DNA of 38,404 bases. Source: Gelidibacter sp039916245 (GTDB lineage Bacteria; Bacteroidota; Bacteroidia; Flavobacteriales; Flavobacteriaceae). Position numbers and translations under genes: made by a program. Every line of letters starts with the position of its first letter. Position 1 is the stretch's first letter. The notes under the pieces are model-generated. The model saw nothing but the letters and a program-made list of their open reading frames with translations, did no database searches and was not told the origin of the DNA. Where the stretch lies: assembly GCF_039916245.1 (NCBI RefSeq), contig NZ_JBDSLS010000084.1, forward strand, positions 1 through 38,404, read 5' to 3'. Shown here one piece after another: positions 18,738-26,504 of the stretch.

Positions 18738-18775
18738 TCGACACTGACTCCGGTCATCCGTCTCCGGTCTCACGT
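18738..18775 (-). repeat. Inverted period-7 repeat tract between the four-helix-bundle gene and thrC
   Basis: Read on the minus strand this is GACCGGA, GACGGAT, GACCGGA, GTCAGTG. It is the same kind of heptamer as at 18300-18341 but in the opposite orientation, so the four-helix-bundle gene lies between inverted tracts. Confidence 0.7.
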
Positions 18776-18783
18776 CAATTAAC

Positions 18784-20085
18784 ATGAACTACTACTCACT
18801 CAACAAAAAAGCCCCAAACGCGTCATTTAAAGAAGCAGTTATTAGAGGCATTGCACCAGATAAAGGACTTTACTTTCCTGAACATATTACACCGCTCCCC
18901 GCTTCTTTTTTTGAAAAAATAGATGAGCTACCTTATGAAGAAATTGCTTTTGAAGCGATAAAGCAATTTGTAAGTCCTGATATTCCTGAGGCTGTTTTAA
19001 AAGAAATTATTGCAGAAACCTTGTCGTTTGATTTTCCAGTTGTGGAGATTAATAAAAACATCTCTACTTTAGAATTGTTTCACGGACCAACGATGGCCTT
19101 TAAAGATGTTGGCGCTCGATTTATGGCACGTTGTTTAGGCTACTTCAATCAGAACAACACCAAAGAAGTGACCGTTTTGGTGGCGACTTCGGGAGATACT
19201 GGCGGCGCTGTGGCCCATGGTTTTTTGGGAGTTAAAGGTGTTGAAGTCGTCATTTTATATCCCAGCGGAAAAGTAAGCGATATCCAAGAAAAACAATTGA
19301 CGACGCTTAAACAGAACATTACCGCTTTAGAGGTGGATGGCGTATTTGATGATTGCCAAGATATGGTCAAACGTGCATTTTTAGATGAAGAATTGACTAG
19401 TATTATGCAATTGACATCGGCAAACTCAATCAATGTTGCGCGTTGGTTGCCACAAATGTTCTATTTCTTTTTTGCCTATAAACAACTTCATAAAACACAT
19501 AAAAACATTGTGTTTTCGGTTCCAAGTGGGAACTTCGGGAATATCTGCGCCGGAATGATGGCACAACAACTAGGTTTGCCCATTCATCATTTTATCGCTT
19601 CAAATAATGAAAACAATGTGGTAACGGAATATCTCACTACTCAACTTTACCAACCAAAGCCATCCGTACAAACCATCAGCAATGCAATGGACGTCGGTAA
19701 TCCGAGTAATTTTATCAGGATTCAAGAGATTTATAAAAACAACTTTAATGCGCTAAAATCTAATTTGTCCTCTTATAGTTTTTCTGATGATGACACCCGA
19801 GAAGCCTTAAAAGAATTATACGAGGATTTCGGATATGTTGCAGATCCACATGGCGCTGTTGGTTATTTGGGCTGTAAGGCGTATTTGAAAAACAACCCCA
19901 ATGCACATTGTGTGTTTTTAGAAACCGCACATCCTACAAAATTCCTGGATATTGTAACCGAGGTGATTAAAGAAAACATTGCACTTCCACCACAAATTGA
20001 AGCCGTCATGGACAAGAAGAAAAAATCAATTCCAATAACACACTATGACGAATTGAAAGAGGTTCTTCTCAATTCAATCTTTTAA
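18784..20085 (+). CDS. thrC: Threonine synthase
   Basis: 433 residues, a PLP enzyme converting O-phospho-homoserine to threonine and phosphate. The N-terminal SLNKKAPNASFKEAVIRGIAP and FHGPTMAFKDVGARF (with the PLP lysine) and the glycine-rich VATSGDTGGAVAHG are typical. The C-terminal region includes DPHGAVGYLG and AHPTKF. The enzyme completes the pathway begun by thrA and thrB. It is the last gene of the operon and is followed at once by an intrinsic terminator. Confidence 0.96.
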   Translation: MNYYSLNKKAPNASFKEAVIRGIAPDKGLYFPEHITPLPASFFEKIDELPYEEIAFEAIKQFVSPDIPEAVLKEIIAETLSFDFPVVEINKNISTLELFHGPTMAFKDVGARFMARCLGYFNQNNTKEVTVLVATSGDTGGAVAHGFLGVKGVEVVILYPSGKVSDIQEKQLTTLKQNITALEVDGVFDDCQDMVKRAFLDEELTSIMQLTSANSINVARWLPQMFYFFFAYKQLHKTHKNIVFSVPSGNFGNICAGMMAQQLGLPIHHFIASNNENNVVTEYLTTQLYQPKPSVQTISNAMDVGNPSNFIRIQEIYKNNFNALKSNLSSYSFSDDDTREALKELYEDFGYVADPHGAVGYLGCKAYLKNNPNAHCVFLETAHPTKFLDIVTEVIKENIALPPQIEAVMDKKKKSIPITHYDELKEVLLNSIF

Positions 20086-20088
20086 CAG

Positions 20089-20113
20089 AAAGAGGCCATA
20101 CGCCTCTTTTTTC
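20089..20113 (+). terminator. Intrinsic terminator of the thr operon
   Basis: AAAGAGGC (20089-20096) pairs with GCCTCTTT (20102-20109) around CATAC, followed by a T-run. It begins three bases after the thrC stop. Confidence 0.85.
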
Positions 20114-20251
20114 ATGACAATTCTTAGGTTTTGTGACACTTTAATTTCCATTAATCATCCGTTCCAATTAAGATTGAGAGCGCTAATGATCAAAGCCATC
20201 GTTTAACAAATTATAATCGGAAGCTTCATTTTTAAACCAAATAATTTTCGA

Positions 20252-20259
20252 TACTTTTG
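20252..20259 (+). promoter_or_regulatory. Bacteroidota-type -7 box upstream of a small frame and gcvT
   Basis: TACTTTTG is an exact TAnnTTTG match, about 200 bases before gcvT and 77 before the small membrane-peptide frame. If it is the gcvT promoter, the transcript has a leader of nearly 200 bases. I did not recognise a glycine riboswitch core in it. Confidence 0.45.
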
Positions 20260-20317
20260 CCGTGCAATTATGGAGGGGATATGAGTAGAAATTATTAAGT
20301 TTTTCGGCCATACTATT

Positions 20318-20331
20318 GAAACTATAGTTTC
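20318..20331. repeat. Perfect 14-bp palindrome in the gcvT leader
   Basis: GAAACTATAGTTTC is its own reverse complement. It lies between the promoter box and the small frame at 20336 and could be an operator or just a short hairpin. Confidence 0.4.
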
Positions 20332-20335
20332 TAAT

Positions 20336-20422
20336 ATGAGCTTGAAAAAAGGAATATTTTACGCGTTCATCATACTATCCTTCATTATTGTCTTAGTTTA
20401 TTTTTTAACCAAGAATTTTTAA
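20336..20422 (+). CDS. Possible 28-residue single-pass membrane peptide
   Basis: ATG AGC TTG AAA AAA GGA starts a 28-codon frame: a basic start (MSLKKG), one hydrophobic segment of about 18 residues (IFYAFIILSFIIVLVYFL) and a short TKNF end. The same frame reads openly upstream as EIIKFFGHTIETIVSN before a TGA, so a longer protein without a standard start codon, or a decayed one, is also possible. It is downstream of an exact promoter box and 38 bases before gcvT. The hydrophobic run is unlikely in random AT-rich intergenic DNA but not impossible. Confidence 0.4.
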   Translation: MSLKKGIFYAFIILSFIIVLVYFLTKNF

Positions 20423-20460
20423 ACAAATTTTTCGCTTTTGCGGAAATAAAAAAATAATAT

Positions 20461-21543
20461 ATGAAAGACATAACCTTAAAATCAACACACGAGGCTCTTG
20501 GAGCCAAATTGGTGCCTTATGCAGGATTTAATATGCCAGTTCAATATGAAGGCGTCAGCGCTGAACACGAAACTGTTAGAAATGGCGTCGGTGTTTTTGA
20601 TGTGTCCCATATGGGCGAATTTTTAATTGAAGGACCACATGCTTTGGAGTTAATCCAAAAAGTTTGTAGTAACGATGCTTCAAAATTAACTACTGGAAAA
20701 GCTCAATACAGCTATTTGCCGAATGAAACTGGTGGTGTTGTAGATGATTTGATCATTTATAAAATGGAGGAAGAATCCTATCTATTGGTGGTAAATGCAA
20801 GTAATATTGAAAAGGATTGGAATTGGATTACGTCTAAAAATGATGTTGGGGCAATCGTGAAAGACCTTTCACCTGAATATTCCTTATTGGCGATTCAAGG
20901 GCCAAAAGCAGTTGAAGCCATGCAAAGTTTAACAAGTCATAATCTTTCAGAACTTAAGTTTTACAACTTTGTAGTGGGAGATTTTGCAGGCATTGATAAT
21001 GTAATCATTTCTGCAACCGGTTATACAGGAAGTGGCGGATTTGAAATCTACTGCAAGAATTCAGAAGTAAAACAAGTTTGGGATAAAGTTTTTGAAGCTG
21101 GAGCAAATTATGGCATCAAACCAATTGGCTTGGCTGCACGTGATACCTTGCGTTTGGAAATGGGCTATTGTCTGTATGGCAATGATATTGATGAAACCAT
21201 CTCTCCTATCGCTGCCGGATTAGGTTGGGTTACAAAATTTACCAAGGATTTCACCAATAGCGAAGCACTTAAAGCAGAAAAGGAAAACGGACCAAAAACA
21301 AAATTAATTGGTTTTGAACTGGATGAAAAAGGCATTCCACGTCAAGGTTATGATATTGTTGACGACCAAGGTAATGTTGTTGGCGTGGTTACGTCGGGCA
21401 CCATGTCGCCTTCATTGCATAAAGGTATTGGCTTAGGTTATGTTCCAACTCATATGTCTGAAGTTGGTAATAAAATTTATATTCAAATCAGAAAAAACGC
21501 AGTTCCAGCGAAGATCGTAAAAACGCCGTTTTATAAAGCATAA
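20461..21543 (+). CDS. gcvT: Aminomethyltransferase (glycine cleavage T protein)
   Basis: 360 residues. It transfers the methylene group from the aminomethyl-lipoyl H protein to tetrahydrofolate, releasing ammonia, as part of the glycine cleavage complex. Diagnostic blocks include VPYAGFNMPVQYEGV, GVFDVSHMGEF, ATGYTGSGGFEIY and GLAARDTLRLEMGYCLYGND. The start ATG follows an AT-rich stretch with no Shine-Dalgarno. gcvH and gcvP are not nearby, as is common in this phylum. A large inverted repeat lies 36 bases after the stop. Confidence 0.96.
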   Translation: MKDITLKSTHEALGAKLVPYAGFNMPVQYEGVSAEHETVRNGVGVFDVSHMGEFLIEGPHALELIQKVCSNDASKLTTGKAQYSYLPNETGGVVDDLIIYKMEEESYLLVVNASNIEKDWNWITSKNDVGAIVKDLSPEYSLLAIQGPKAVEAMQSLTSHNLSELKFYNFVVGDFAGIDNVIISATGYTGSGGFEIYCKNSEVKQVWDKVFEAGANYGIKPIGLAARDTLRLEMGYCLYGNDIDETISPIAAGLGWVTKFTKDFTNSEALKAEKENGPKTKLIGFELDEKGIPRQGYDIVDDQGNVVGVVTSGTMSPSLHKGIGLGYVPTHMSEVGNKIYIQIRKNAVPAKIVKTPFYKA

Positions 21544-21578
21544 CGCAGAATTTATTCTATTTTGAAGTAAACTTAATG

Positions 21579-21618
21579 GGCAAAAGTGTTGACAAAATAA
21601 TCGTGTCACACTTTTGCC
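21579..21618. repeat. Large inverted repeat after gcvT
   Basis: GGCAAAAGTGT-T-GAC (21579-21593) pairs with GTCACACTTTTGCC (21605-21618) with one bulge and an 11-base loop. There is no T-run on either side, so it is not a standard terminator. It may protect the gcvT mRNA 3' end or bind a regulator. Confidence 0.5.
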
Positions 21619-21752
21619 TACTCATTTATAGCAATACCGATAAATGATCTGTGTCTTGATAAATCAGATCATTCCGTGTTGAGATTCAAATTTTTATAGA
21701 GGATATCAGATATAGACAAATTAGCCGTTATTAAATAATTCGTTATTAATTT

Positions 21753-22601
21753 ATGATGACCCCAGACAACAAACATCGCATTCTTATCCTTGGCGCCAGT
21801 GGCTTTATTGGGAATGCCTTGTATAAAGAATTGGGGCCTTACTTTAATACTTTCGGCACTTATCACATTGCAAACAAGATGTATGAGAACAATCAGCACT
21901 TTTTTCAATACCGTGTAGAGGAAGATGATGTTTTTGAAATTCTCGAAATCGTTAAACCTTCGATCATTATTTCCTGTTTACGTGGCGAATTTCATGCACA
22001 GGTGATTGCCCATCAGCATATGGCTGAATATGTGGCCGCACATAATTGTAAAATCATCTTCTTCTCCTCTGCCAATGTATTTGACGCCTATAGCAAATAT
22101 CCGAGTTATGAAGACGACAAAACCTTAAGTGAAAGTATTTACGGCCACTTCAAGATCAAGATTGAAAATATGTTCCTGCGCTTACGGAAATCGAAAGTGG
22201 TCATTGTCCGATTGCCCATGGTATTTGGCACCCAATCACCGCGACTTAAAGAAATCAAACAGCATATTCAAGAAAAACTGCCTATTGAATTATTTCCGAA
22301 TCTGATTATGAATGTCACTACCGATTTTAAGATGACACAGCAAATCCACTATATCATTAACAGAAACAAAGATGGCATTTTTCATTTGGGAAGCTCTGAT
22401 TTAGTGCATCATGACGACTTTATAAAGGAAATGGTGGCTTTGATGACTTCCAATCAAGTGCATTTCAAACAGGTTTATACCACCAATGACGATCGGTATT
22501 TAGCCGTGCTGCCAAAAACAAATAAACTCCCAAAACATCTACAGATCAGCAGTGCGGAGCTTCTTGAAGAATTGGATAATTACATGAATTATAAGCCTTA
22601 G
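21753..22601 (+). CDS. NAD-dependent epimerase/dehydratase-like SDR protein (RmlD type)
   Basis: 282 residues with an N-terminal Rossmann nucleotide-binding motif (ILILGASGFIGNALYKEL) and a YGHFK sequence (YxxxK) that fits the extended SDR active site. The SANVF region and VIVRLPMVFGT follow the dTDP-4-dehydrorhamnose reductase (RmlD) pattern. The substrate cannot be assigned, and no dTDP-rhamnose pathway genes adjoin it. It starts a run of three same-strand genes with the pterin carbinolamine dehydratase and the S41 protease. A nearby in-frame ATG two bases earlier or later is not available, so the ATG at 21753 stands. Confidence 0.8.
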   Translation: MMTPDNKHRILILGASGFIGNALYKELGPYFNTFGTYHIANKMYENNQHFFQYRVEEDDVFEILEIVKPSIIISCLRGEFHAQVIAHQHMAEYVAAHNCKIIFFSSANVFDAYSKYPSYEDDKTLSESIYGHFKIKIENMFLRLRKSKVVIVRLPMVFGTQSPRLKEIKQHIQEKLPIELFPNLIMNVTTDFKMTQQIHYIINRNKDGIFHLGSSDLVHHDDFIKEMVALMTSNQVHFKQVYTTNDDRYLAVLPKTNKLPKHLQISSAELLEELDNYMNYKP

Positions 22602-22656
22602 TTTTAGAATTTGTCAATTATAATTTATAAATTTAAGAAACTTAAATATCGAAATT

Positions 22657-22947
22657 ATGTCTCTATTATCTGAAGAAACCATTGAAAAGAAATTATTACA
22701 CCTTCCCGACTGGGAATATTATGATAATGCCCTTCACGCTGAATTTGAATTCGACAATTTTAAAGATTGTTTTAGCGCCATGAGTCGTATTGCCTTTGAA
22801 TGCGAAGCGCAAAACCACCATCCAGATTGGACCAATGTGTACAATATGCTAACCATCAAGTTGTCAACTCACAGCGCCAAAGGGGTTACGGCAAAAGATT
22901 TTAAACTGGCTGAAGCTATCGAAGCCATTGTCGAAGTTCAAGAATAG
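22657..22947 (+). CDS. Pterin-4-alpha-carbinolamine dehydratase
   Basis: 96 residues, the full length of the family. It dehydrates 4a-hydroxytetrahydrobiopterin (or the related tetrahydrofolate/monapterin adduct) formed by aromatic amino acid hydroxylases. The signature is CEAQNHHPDWTNVYNMLTIK followed by LSTHSAKGVTAKDFKLA, containing the active-site histidines. It lies 55 bases after the SDR gene and 20 bases before the S41 protease, probably in one operon. No phenylalanine hydroxylase gene is in the window. Confidence 0.93.
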   Translation: MSLLSEETIEKKLLHLPDWEYYDNALHAEFEFDNFKDCFSAMSRIAFECEAQNHHPDWTNVYNMLTIKLSTHSAKGVTAKDFKLAEAIEAIVEVQE

Positions 22948-22967
22948 TAAAAATGCCCTTATAAATT

Positions 22968-25019
22968 ATGCTAAAAAGGCGACTTATAATTGCTCTTAGT
23001 TTGGTCGTTTCATGGACTTATGGGCAAAAGGACCCTGTTTTTTGTGATCAATTAAATGCCTTGCACCAACGCATTCAGCAACATCATTTTCGCCCAAAAC
23101 CACTTAACGACAGTCTCTCAAAGGGTGTTTTTAATTTGTTTTTGGAGCGATTGGATGAAGGCAAACGATTTTTTCATGAAGCTGACATCCAGTTATTTAA
23201 AACCGATGAATATCAACTGGATGATGCCATAAGTTCGGGCAATTGTGATTTTATAGAGAAGTATAGCGCGATACTTCAACAACGTATTGAAGCTTCCAAA
23301 ACCTACATTAACACATTAAACGATGTGGTTTTTGATTATTCCGGTAAGGATACACTTTATTTTAAATCAAAGCCTGATTTTGATTACTATAAAGATGATG
23401 CAGCGTTCAAAAAATATTGGAACAAACGCCTGAGTTATTTTATTTTGGATTATTTGGTTGAACAGGACAGTTCGCTTTCTAATTTAGAAAAAAACTTCAA
23501 AGTTCTCGAAGCGGAGATCAAACCAAAAATCATTCAAAATCAAATTTGTTTGCTAGATGAATTTCTTCATAAAAATGGTGATATCACTAATTTTGTAAAA
23601 GAAGCCTTTTTAAATGCTTTTGCCAATTATCACGATCCCAATTCGTTTTTTTATAATGATTCAGATAAATCACAGTTTGAAGACTCTGTGTCCAATCATC
23701 AGTTAACTTTCGGAATTGATACCGCAAAAGACAAGAATGGCGATATTGTCATCGCTTATATTGCACCTGGAAGTGCAGCCTCTTTAAACGGTAATTTTGA
23801 CGAGAATGATGTGATCAAATCCTTAACGTCTCCCACACAAATATTAGAAACCTTATGCGTGTCCAATGAAGATATTGCCGCTTTTACTTCTAATGAAAAA
23901 AATGAAACCATCATCTTTAAAATCAAGAAGCAAAATGGAGCTGTTCACGATATCCCACTCACAAAAACCGAACTGAAAGTTGTAGAGAATTCCTGTAGAG
24001 CATTTCTACTCCATAAAAAATCAGATTACGCCTATCTAAAGATTCCTAGTTTTTATACAGATTTTGATTCGCCCAGCGGCATTGGCTTAACCTATGACGT
24101 TGCCACTCAATTACAATTAATTGATAATAAAAACATTAAAGGTTTAGTATTGGACTTAAGGTTCAATGGTGGAGGTTCCATGAAAGAAGCCGCGAACCTT
24201 TCCGGATTATTCATAAACAAAGGACCTTTGGCGATTTTGAAATTTGGAAATGGCGATACTTTTACAATAGAAGACGGCATTAAAGGCTCATTTTTCAACA
24301 AGCCCATCGTCATCCTTATCGATAATTACAGTGCCTCTGCCGCGGAGTTTTTTGCAGCCGCCATGCAAGATTATAATCGCGCCATTATTGTGGGCTCTCC
24401 AAGTCATGGAAAGGCATCAGCACAAATTATTGTACCCTTAAGCGATACTGACGAATTGGGGTTTTGTAAACTAACCGTTGAGAAATTCTATCGGGTTACC
24501 GGAAAAAGCCACCAATCGATTGGTGTTGTCCCCGATATTATCTTACCGTCGTTATATGACGATTTTAAAACCAGTGAAGCTTATAGTCCATTTGCACTGT
24601 CCAATGACACCATCGTTCCATTCGTGAAACATCGCGCCTATAAACAAATTCCTATGCCTGCAATCCAGTCTAAAAGCAAGTTCCGTGTCGAGAGCAATAG
24701 CAATTTTACGGCAATCAAAGACATGAACACTAAGCTCTTATCTAATTATATGGATAGAGATTTAAATTATCCTTTAACTCTCGGCAACATTTATGATGAT
24801 GTACAGACTTATAATGATTTATGGATTACACTTTACAAAACACTCGATTTTAAGACTCAAAGAATACTGGTGAAAAACACCGCAGAAACCACCAATAAAT
24901 TATGGGATGTTGATCAAATGAAGCTTAACGAAAGTCAGATTGAAGATATTTCGACTGATATTTACATTCATGAAGCACTGGCAATTTTGAGCGATATTAA
25001 GAACATTAAATATAATTGA
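22968..25019 (+). CDS. S41 carboxy-terminal processing protease (Prc/Tsp type)
   Basis: 683 residues with a signal peptide (MLKRRLIIALSLVVSWTYGQ), so it acts in the periplasm. A long N-terminal helical region with the pair of Bacteroidota Tsp motifs (DEGKRFFHEADIQLF) is followed by a PDZ-like domain (about 230-320). The peptidase core has the nucleophile Ser457 in DNYSASAAEFFAAAMQDY and the general base Lys482 in SHGKASAQ. They are 25 residues apart, as in E. coli Prc. It degrades proteins from their C-terminal ends. The C-terminal extension after residue 540 is typical of the long Tsp form. The catalytic residues are complete. Confidence 0.93.
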   Translation: MLKRRLIIALSLVVSWTYGQKDPVFCDQLNALHQRIQQHHFRPKPLNDSLSKGVFNLFLERLDEGKRFFHEADIQLFKTDEYQLDDAISSGNCDFIEKYSAILQQRIEASKTYINTLNDVVFDYSGKDTLYFKSKPDFDYYKDDAAFKKYWNKRLSYFILDYLVEQDSSLSNLEKNFKVLEAEIKPKIIQNQICLLDEFLHKNGDITNFVKEAFLNAFANYHDPNSFFYNDSDKSQFEDSVSNHQLTFGIDTAKDKNGDIVIAYIAPGSAASLNGNFDENDVIKSLTSPTQILETLCVSNEDIAAFTSNEKNETIIFKIKKQNGAVHDIPLTKTELKVVENSCRAFLLHKKSDYAYLKIPSFYTDFDSPSGIGLTYDVATQLQLIDNKNIKGLVLDLRFNGGGSMKEAANLSGLFINKGPLAILKFGNGDTFTIEDGIKGSFFNKPIVILIDNYSASAAEFFAAAMQDYNRAIIVGSPSHGKASAQIIVPLSDTDELGFCKLTVEKFYRVTGKSHQSIGVVPDIILPSLYDDFKTSEAYSPFALSNDTIVPFVKHRAYKQIPMPAIQSKSKFRVESNSNFTAIKDMNTKLLSNYMDRDLNYPLTLGNIYDDVQTYNDLWITLYKTLDFKTQRILVKNTAETTNKLWDVDQMKLNESQIEDISTDIYIHEALAILSDIKNIKYN

Positions 25020-25101
25020 CCTATTGTTTTTTCAGTGGATACATCGCACTAATGACATGAATTTTTTTAAATTTGCTCAGAATTTGGGAGAAAGATGCAC
25101 A

Positions 25102-25235
25102 ATGACCGAAGACCGAAGACCGATGACCGAAGACCGATGACCGAAGACCGATGACCGATGACCGAAGACCGATGACTGATGACCGAAGACCGATGACTGA
25201 ATACTGGAGACTTGAGACTGATAACTGAAATGCTG
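25102..25235 (+). repeat. Long period-7 repeat tract upstream of yebC
   Basis: Fourteen near-perfect heptamers of the form A[AT]GAC[CT]G occupy 25102-25199, mostly ATGACCG and AAGACCG. About five diverged units follow (AATACTG, GAGACTT, GAGACTG, ATAACTG and a longer one). It has the same GACYG core as the tracts in the thr operon. There are no spacers, so it is not a CRISPR array. Confidence 0.93.
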
Positions 25236-25267
25236 AATATTAAACTTAAAAATTAGAACTTACAAGA

Positions 25268-25978
25268 ATGGGAAGAGCTTTTGAATTTCGTAAAGCACGT
25301 AAAATGAAACGTTGGTCAGCAATGAGTAAAGCCTTTACACGTATCGGCAAAGACATTGTAATGGCCGTGAAAGACGGTGGTCCTGATCCTGATACCAACG
25401 CACGCTTACGGGCCGTTATCCAAAATGCCAAGGCCGTAAACATGCCAAAAGACAATGTGGAACGCGCGATTAAGAGAGCATCAGATAAAAGTTTGGGCGA
25501 TTTTAAAGAAGTGCTCTTTGAAGGCTATGCACCGCACGGGATTGCCATTTTAGTAGAAACAGCTACAGACAACAATACCAGAACGGTCGCCAACGTGCGC
25601 AGTTATTTCAATAAATGTCATGGGAACTTGGGAACTTCAGGTTCTGTCGTATTTATGTTTGACCATACCTGTAATTTCAGAATTGCCGCCGAAGGTTTAG
25701 ATCCGGAAGAATTAGAATTGGAGTTTATCGATTTCGGAGCAGATGAAGTTTTTAAGGATGATGATGGGATCTTGATCTATGCCCCTTTTGAAAGTTTTGG
25801 TGCCATTCAATCGGAATTGGAGAAACGAGGTCTTGAAATTTTGTCCTCTGGCTTTGAACGTATTCCACAAGTAACTAAAAAGTTGACAGCTGAAGAAGTT
25901 GAAGATGTTGAAAAGCTTTTAGAAAGATTGGAAGAAGATGATGACGTCCAGAACGTGTATCATACGATGGAGGAGTAA
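25268..25978 (+). CDS. YebC/PmpR family transcription or translation regulator
   Basis: 236 residues of the YebC/TACO1 family. The start MGRAFEFRKARKMKRWSAMS, the NAVNMPKD-like block (AKAVNMPKDNVERAIKRAS) and the acidic C-terminus match. Family members have been described both as DNA-binding regulators and as factors helping ribosomes through difficult proline stretches. It is cytosolic. The ATG at 25268 lies 32 bases after the heptamer tract, so the tract must lie in or near its promoter or untranslated leader. Confidence 0.93.
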   Translation: MGRAFEFRKARKMKRWSAMSKAFTRIGKDIVMAVKDGGPDPDTNARLRAVIQNAKAVNMPKDNVERAIKRASDKSLGDFKEVLFEGYAPHGIAILVETATDNNTRTVANVRSYFNKCHGNLGTSGSVVFMFDHTCNFRIAAEGLDPEELELEFIDFGADEVFKDDDGILIYAPFESFGAIQSELEKRGLEILSSGFERIPQVTKKLTAEEVEDVEKLLERLEEDDDVQNVYHTMEE

Positions 25979-26071
25979 AGACGTAAAGCACTGTTAATCA
26001 CAAGTATAAACTTATTATCAGAAGCGAATGATTGTTGGTATTTGTTTGTTTTTCGAACTAATACTGAACTA

Positions 26072-26275
26072 ATGAATTTCAGCTATTATCTATCGCCTTA
26101 CCTAAAGATAAATGGGACACAATTGTTTAGGCTCAAAATTGAGCCCTACATTGATTCTGGTGTTTCGGTTGAAAAAATACAATGGGATGATAAAAGGAAA
26201 AAGGTCAAGAGGCATTCGCTCGAAGAAAAACTAAAAGCAAGTTTAGATTCGTTGATTGTTCCATTCAAAAGATAA
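26072..26275 (+). CDS. Unrecognised small protein
   Basis: 67 residues from ATG 26072 (MNFSYYLSPYLKINGTQLFR), with a basic C-terminal half (DDKRKKVKRHSLEEKLKAS). The frame extends upstream to a TTG at 26042. It lies in the 526-base gap between yebC and the convergent MFS gene, and an intrinsic terminator follows 110 bases after it on the same strand. No family is recognised. The composition is protein-like, but this could be a gene fragment. Confidence 0.35.
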   Translation: MNFSYYLSPYLKINGTQLFRLKIEPYIDSGVSVEKIQWDDKRKKVKRHSLEEKLKASLDSLIVPFKR

Positions 26276-26385
26276 ATTACAACAATAAGGTGTCTCGACA
26301 AAACACAAAGACAACAAAAAATATGATTCAAGCCCATTTTTTAAACCTTACATATAAATTCTAATACAAAGTATCAATTTTTATG

Positions 26386-26416
26386 AATGTAGGTGGTAAT
26401 CCTACATTTTTATTTT
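26386..26416 (+). terminator. Intrinsic terminator in the yebC-MFS gap
   Basis: AATGTAGG (26386-26393) pairs with CCTACATT (26401-26408) around a 7-base loop, followed by TTTATTTTA. It could end the yebC transcript or that of the small frame at 26072. It may also act weakly on the MFS transcript from the other side. Confidence 0.65.
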
Positions 26417-26504
26417 ATAATGGGTGCGATGGAATTCACTACCATCCACTGAAACTGAAATTTTATGGTACGCTATATCTTTAAGGCCTTTATTCATCAA
26501 ATCA

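Noticed and set aside
20114..20460. A glycine riboswitch before gcvT
   Set aside because: No conserved aptamer core was recognised. The region instead shows a promoter box, a palindrome and a small frame.
25102..25235. The regular repeats before yebC as a CRISPR array
   Set aside because: The units are contiguous seven-base repeats with no spacers, and no cas genes are present.
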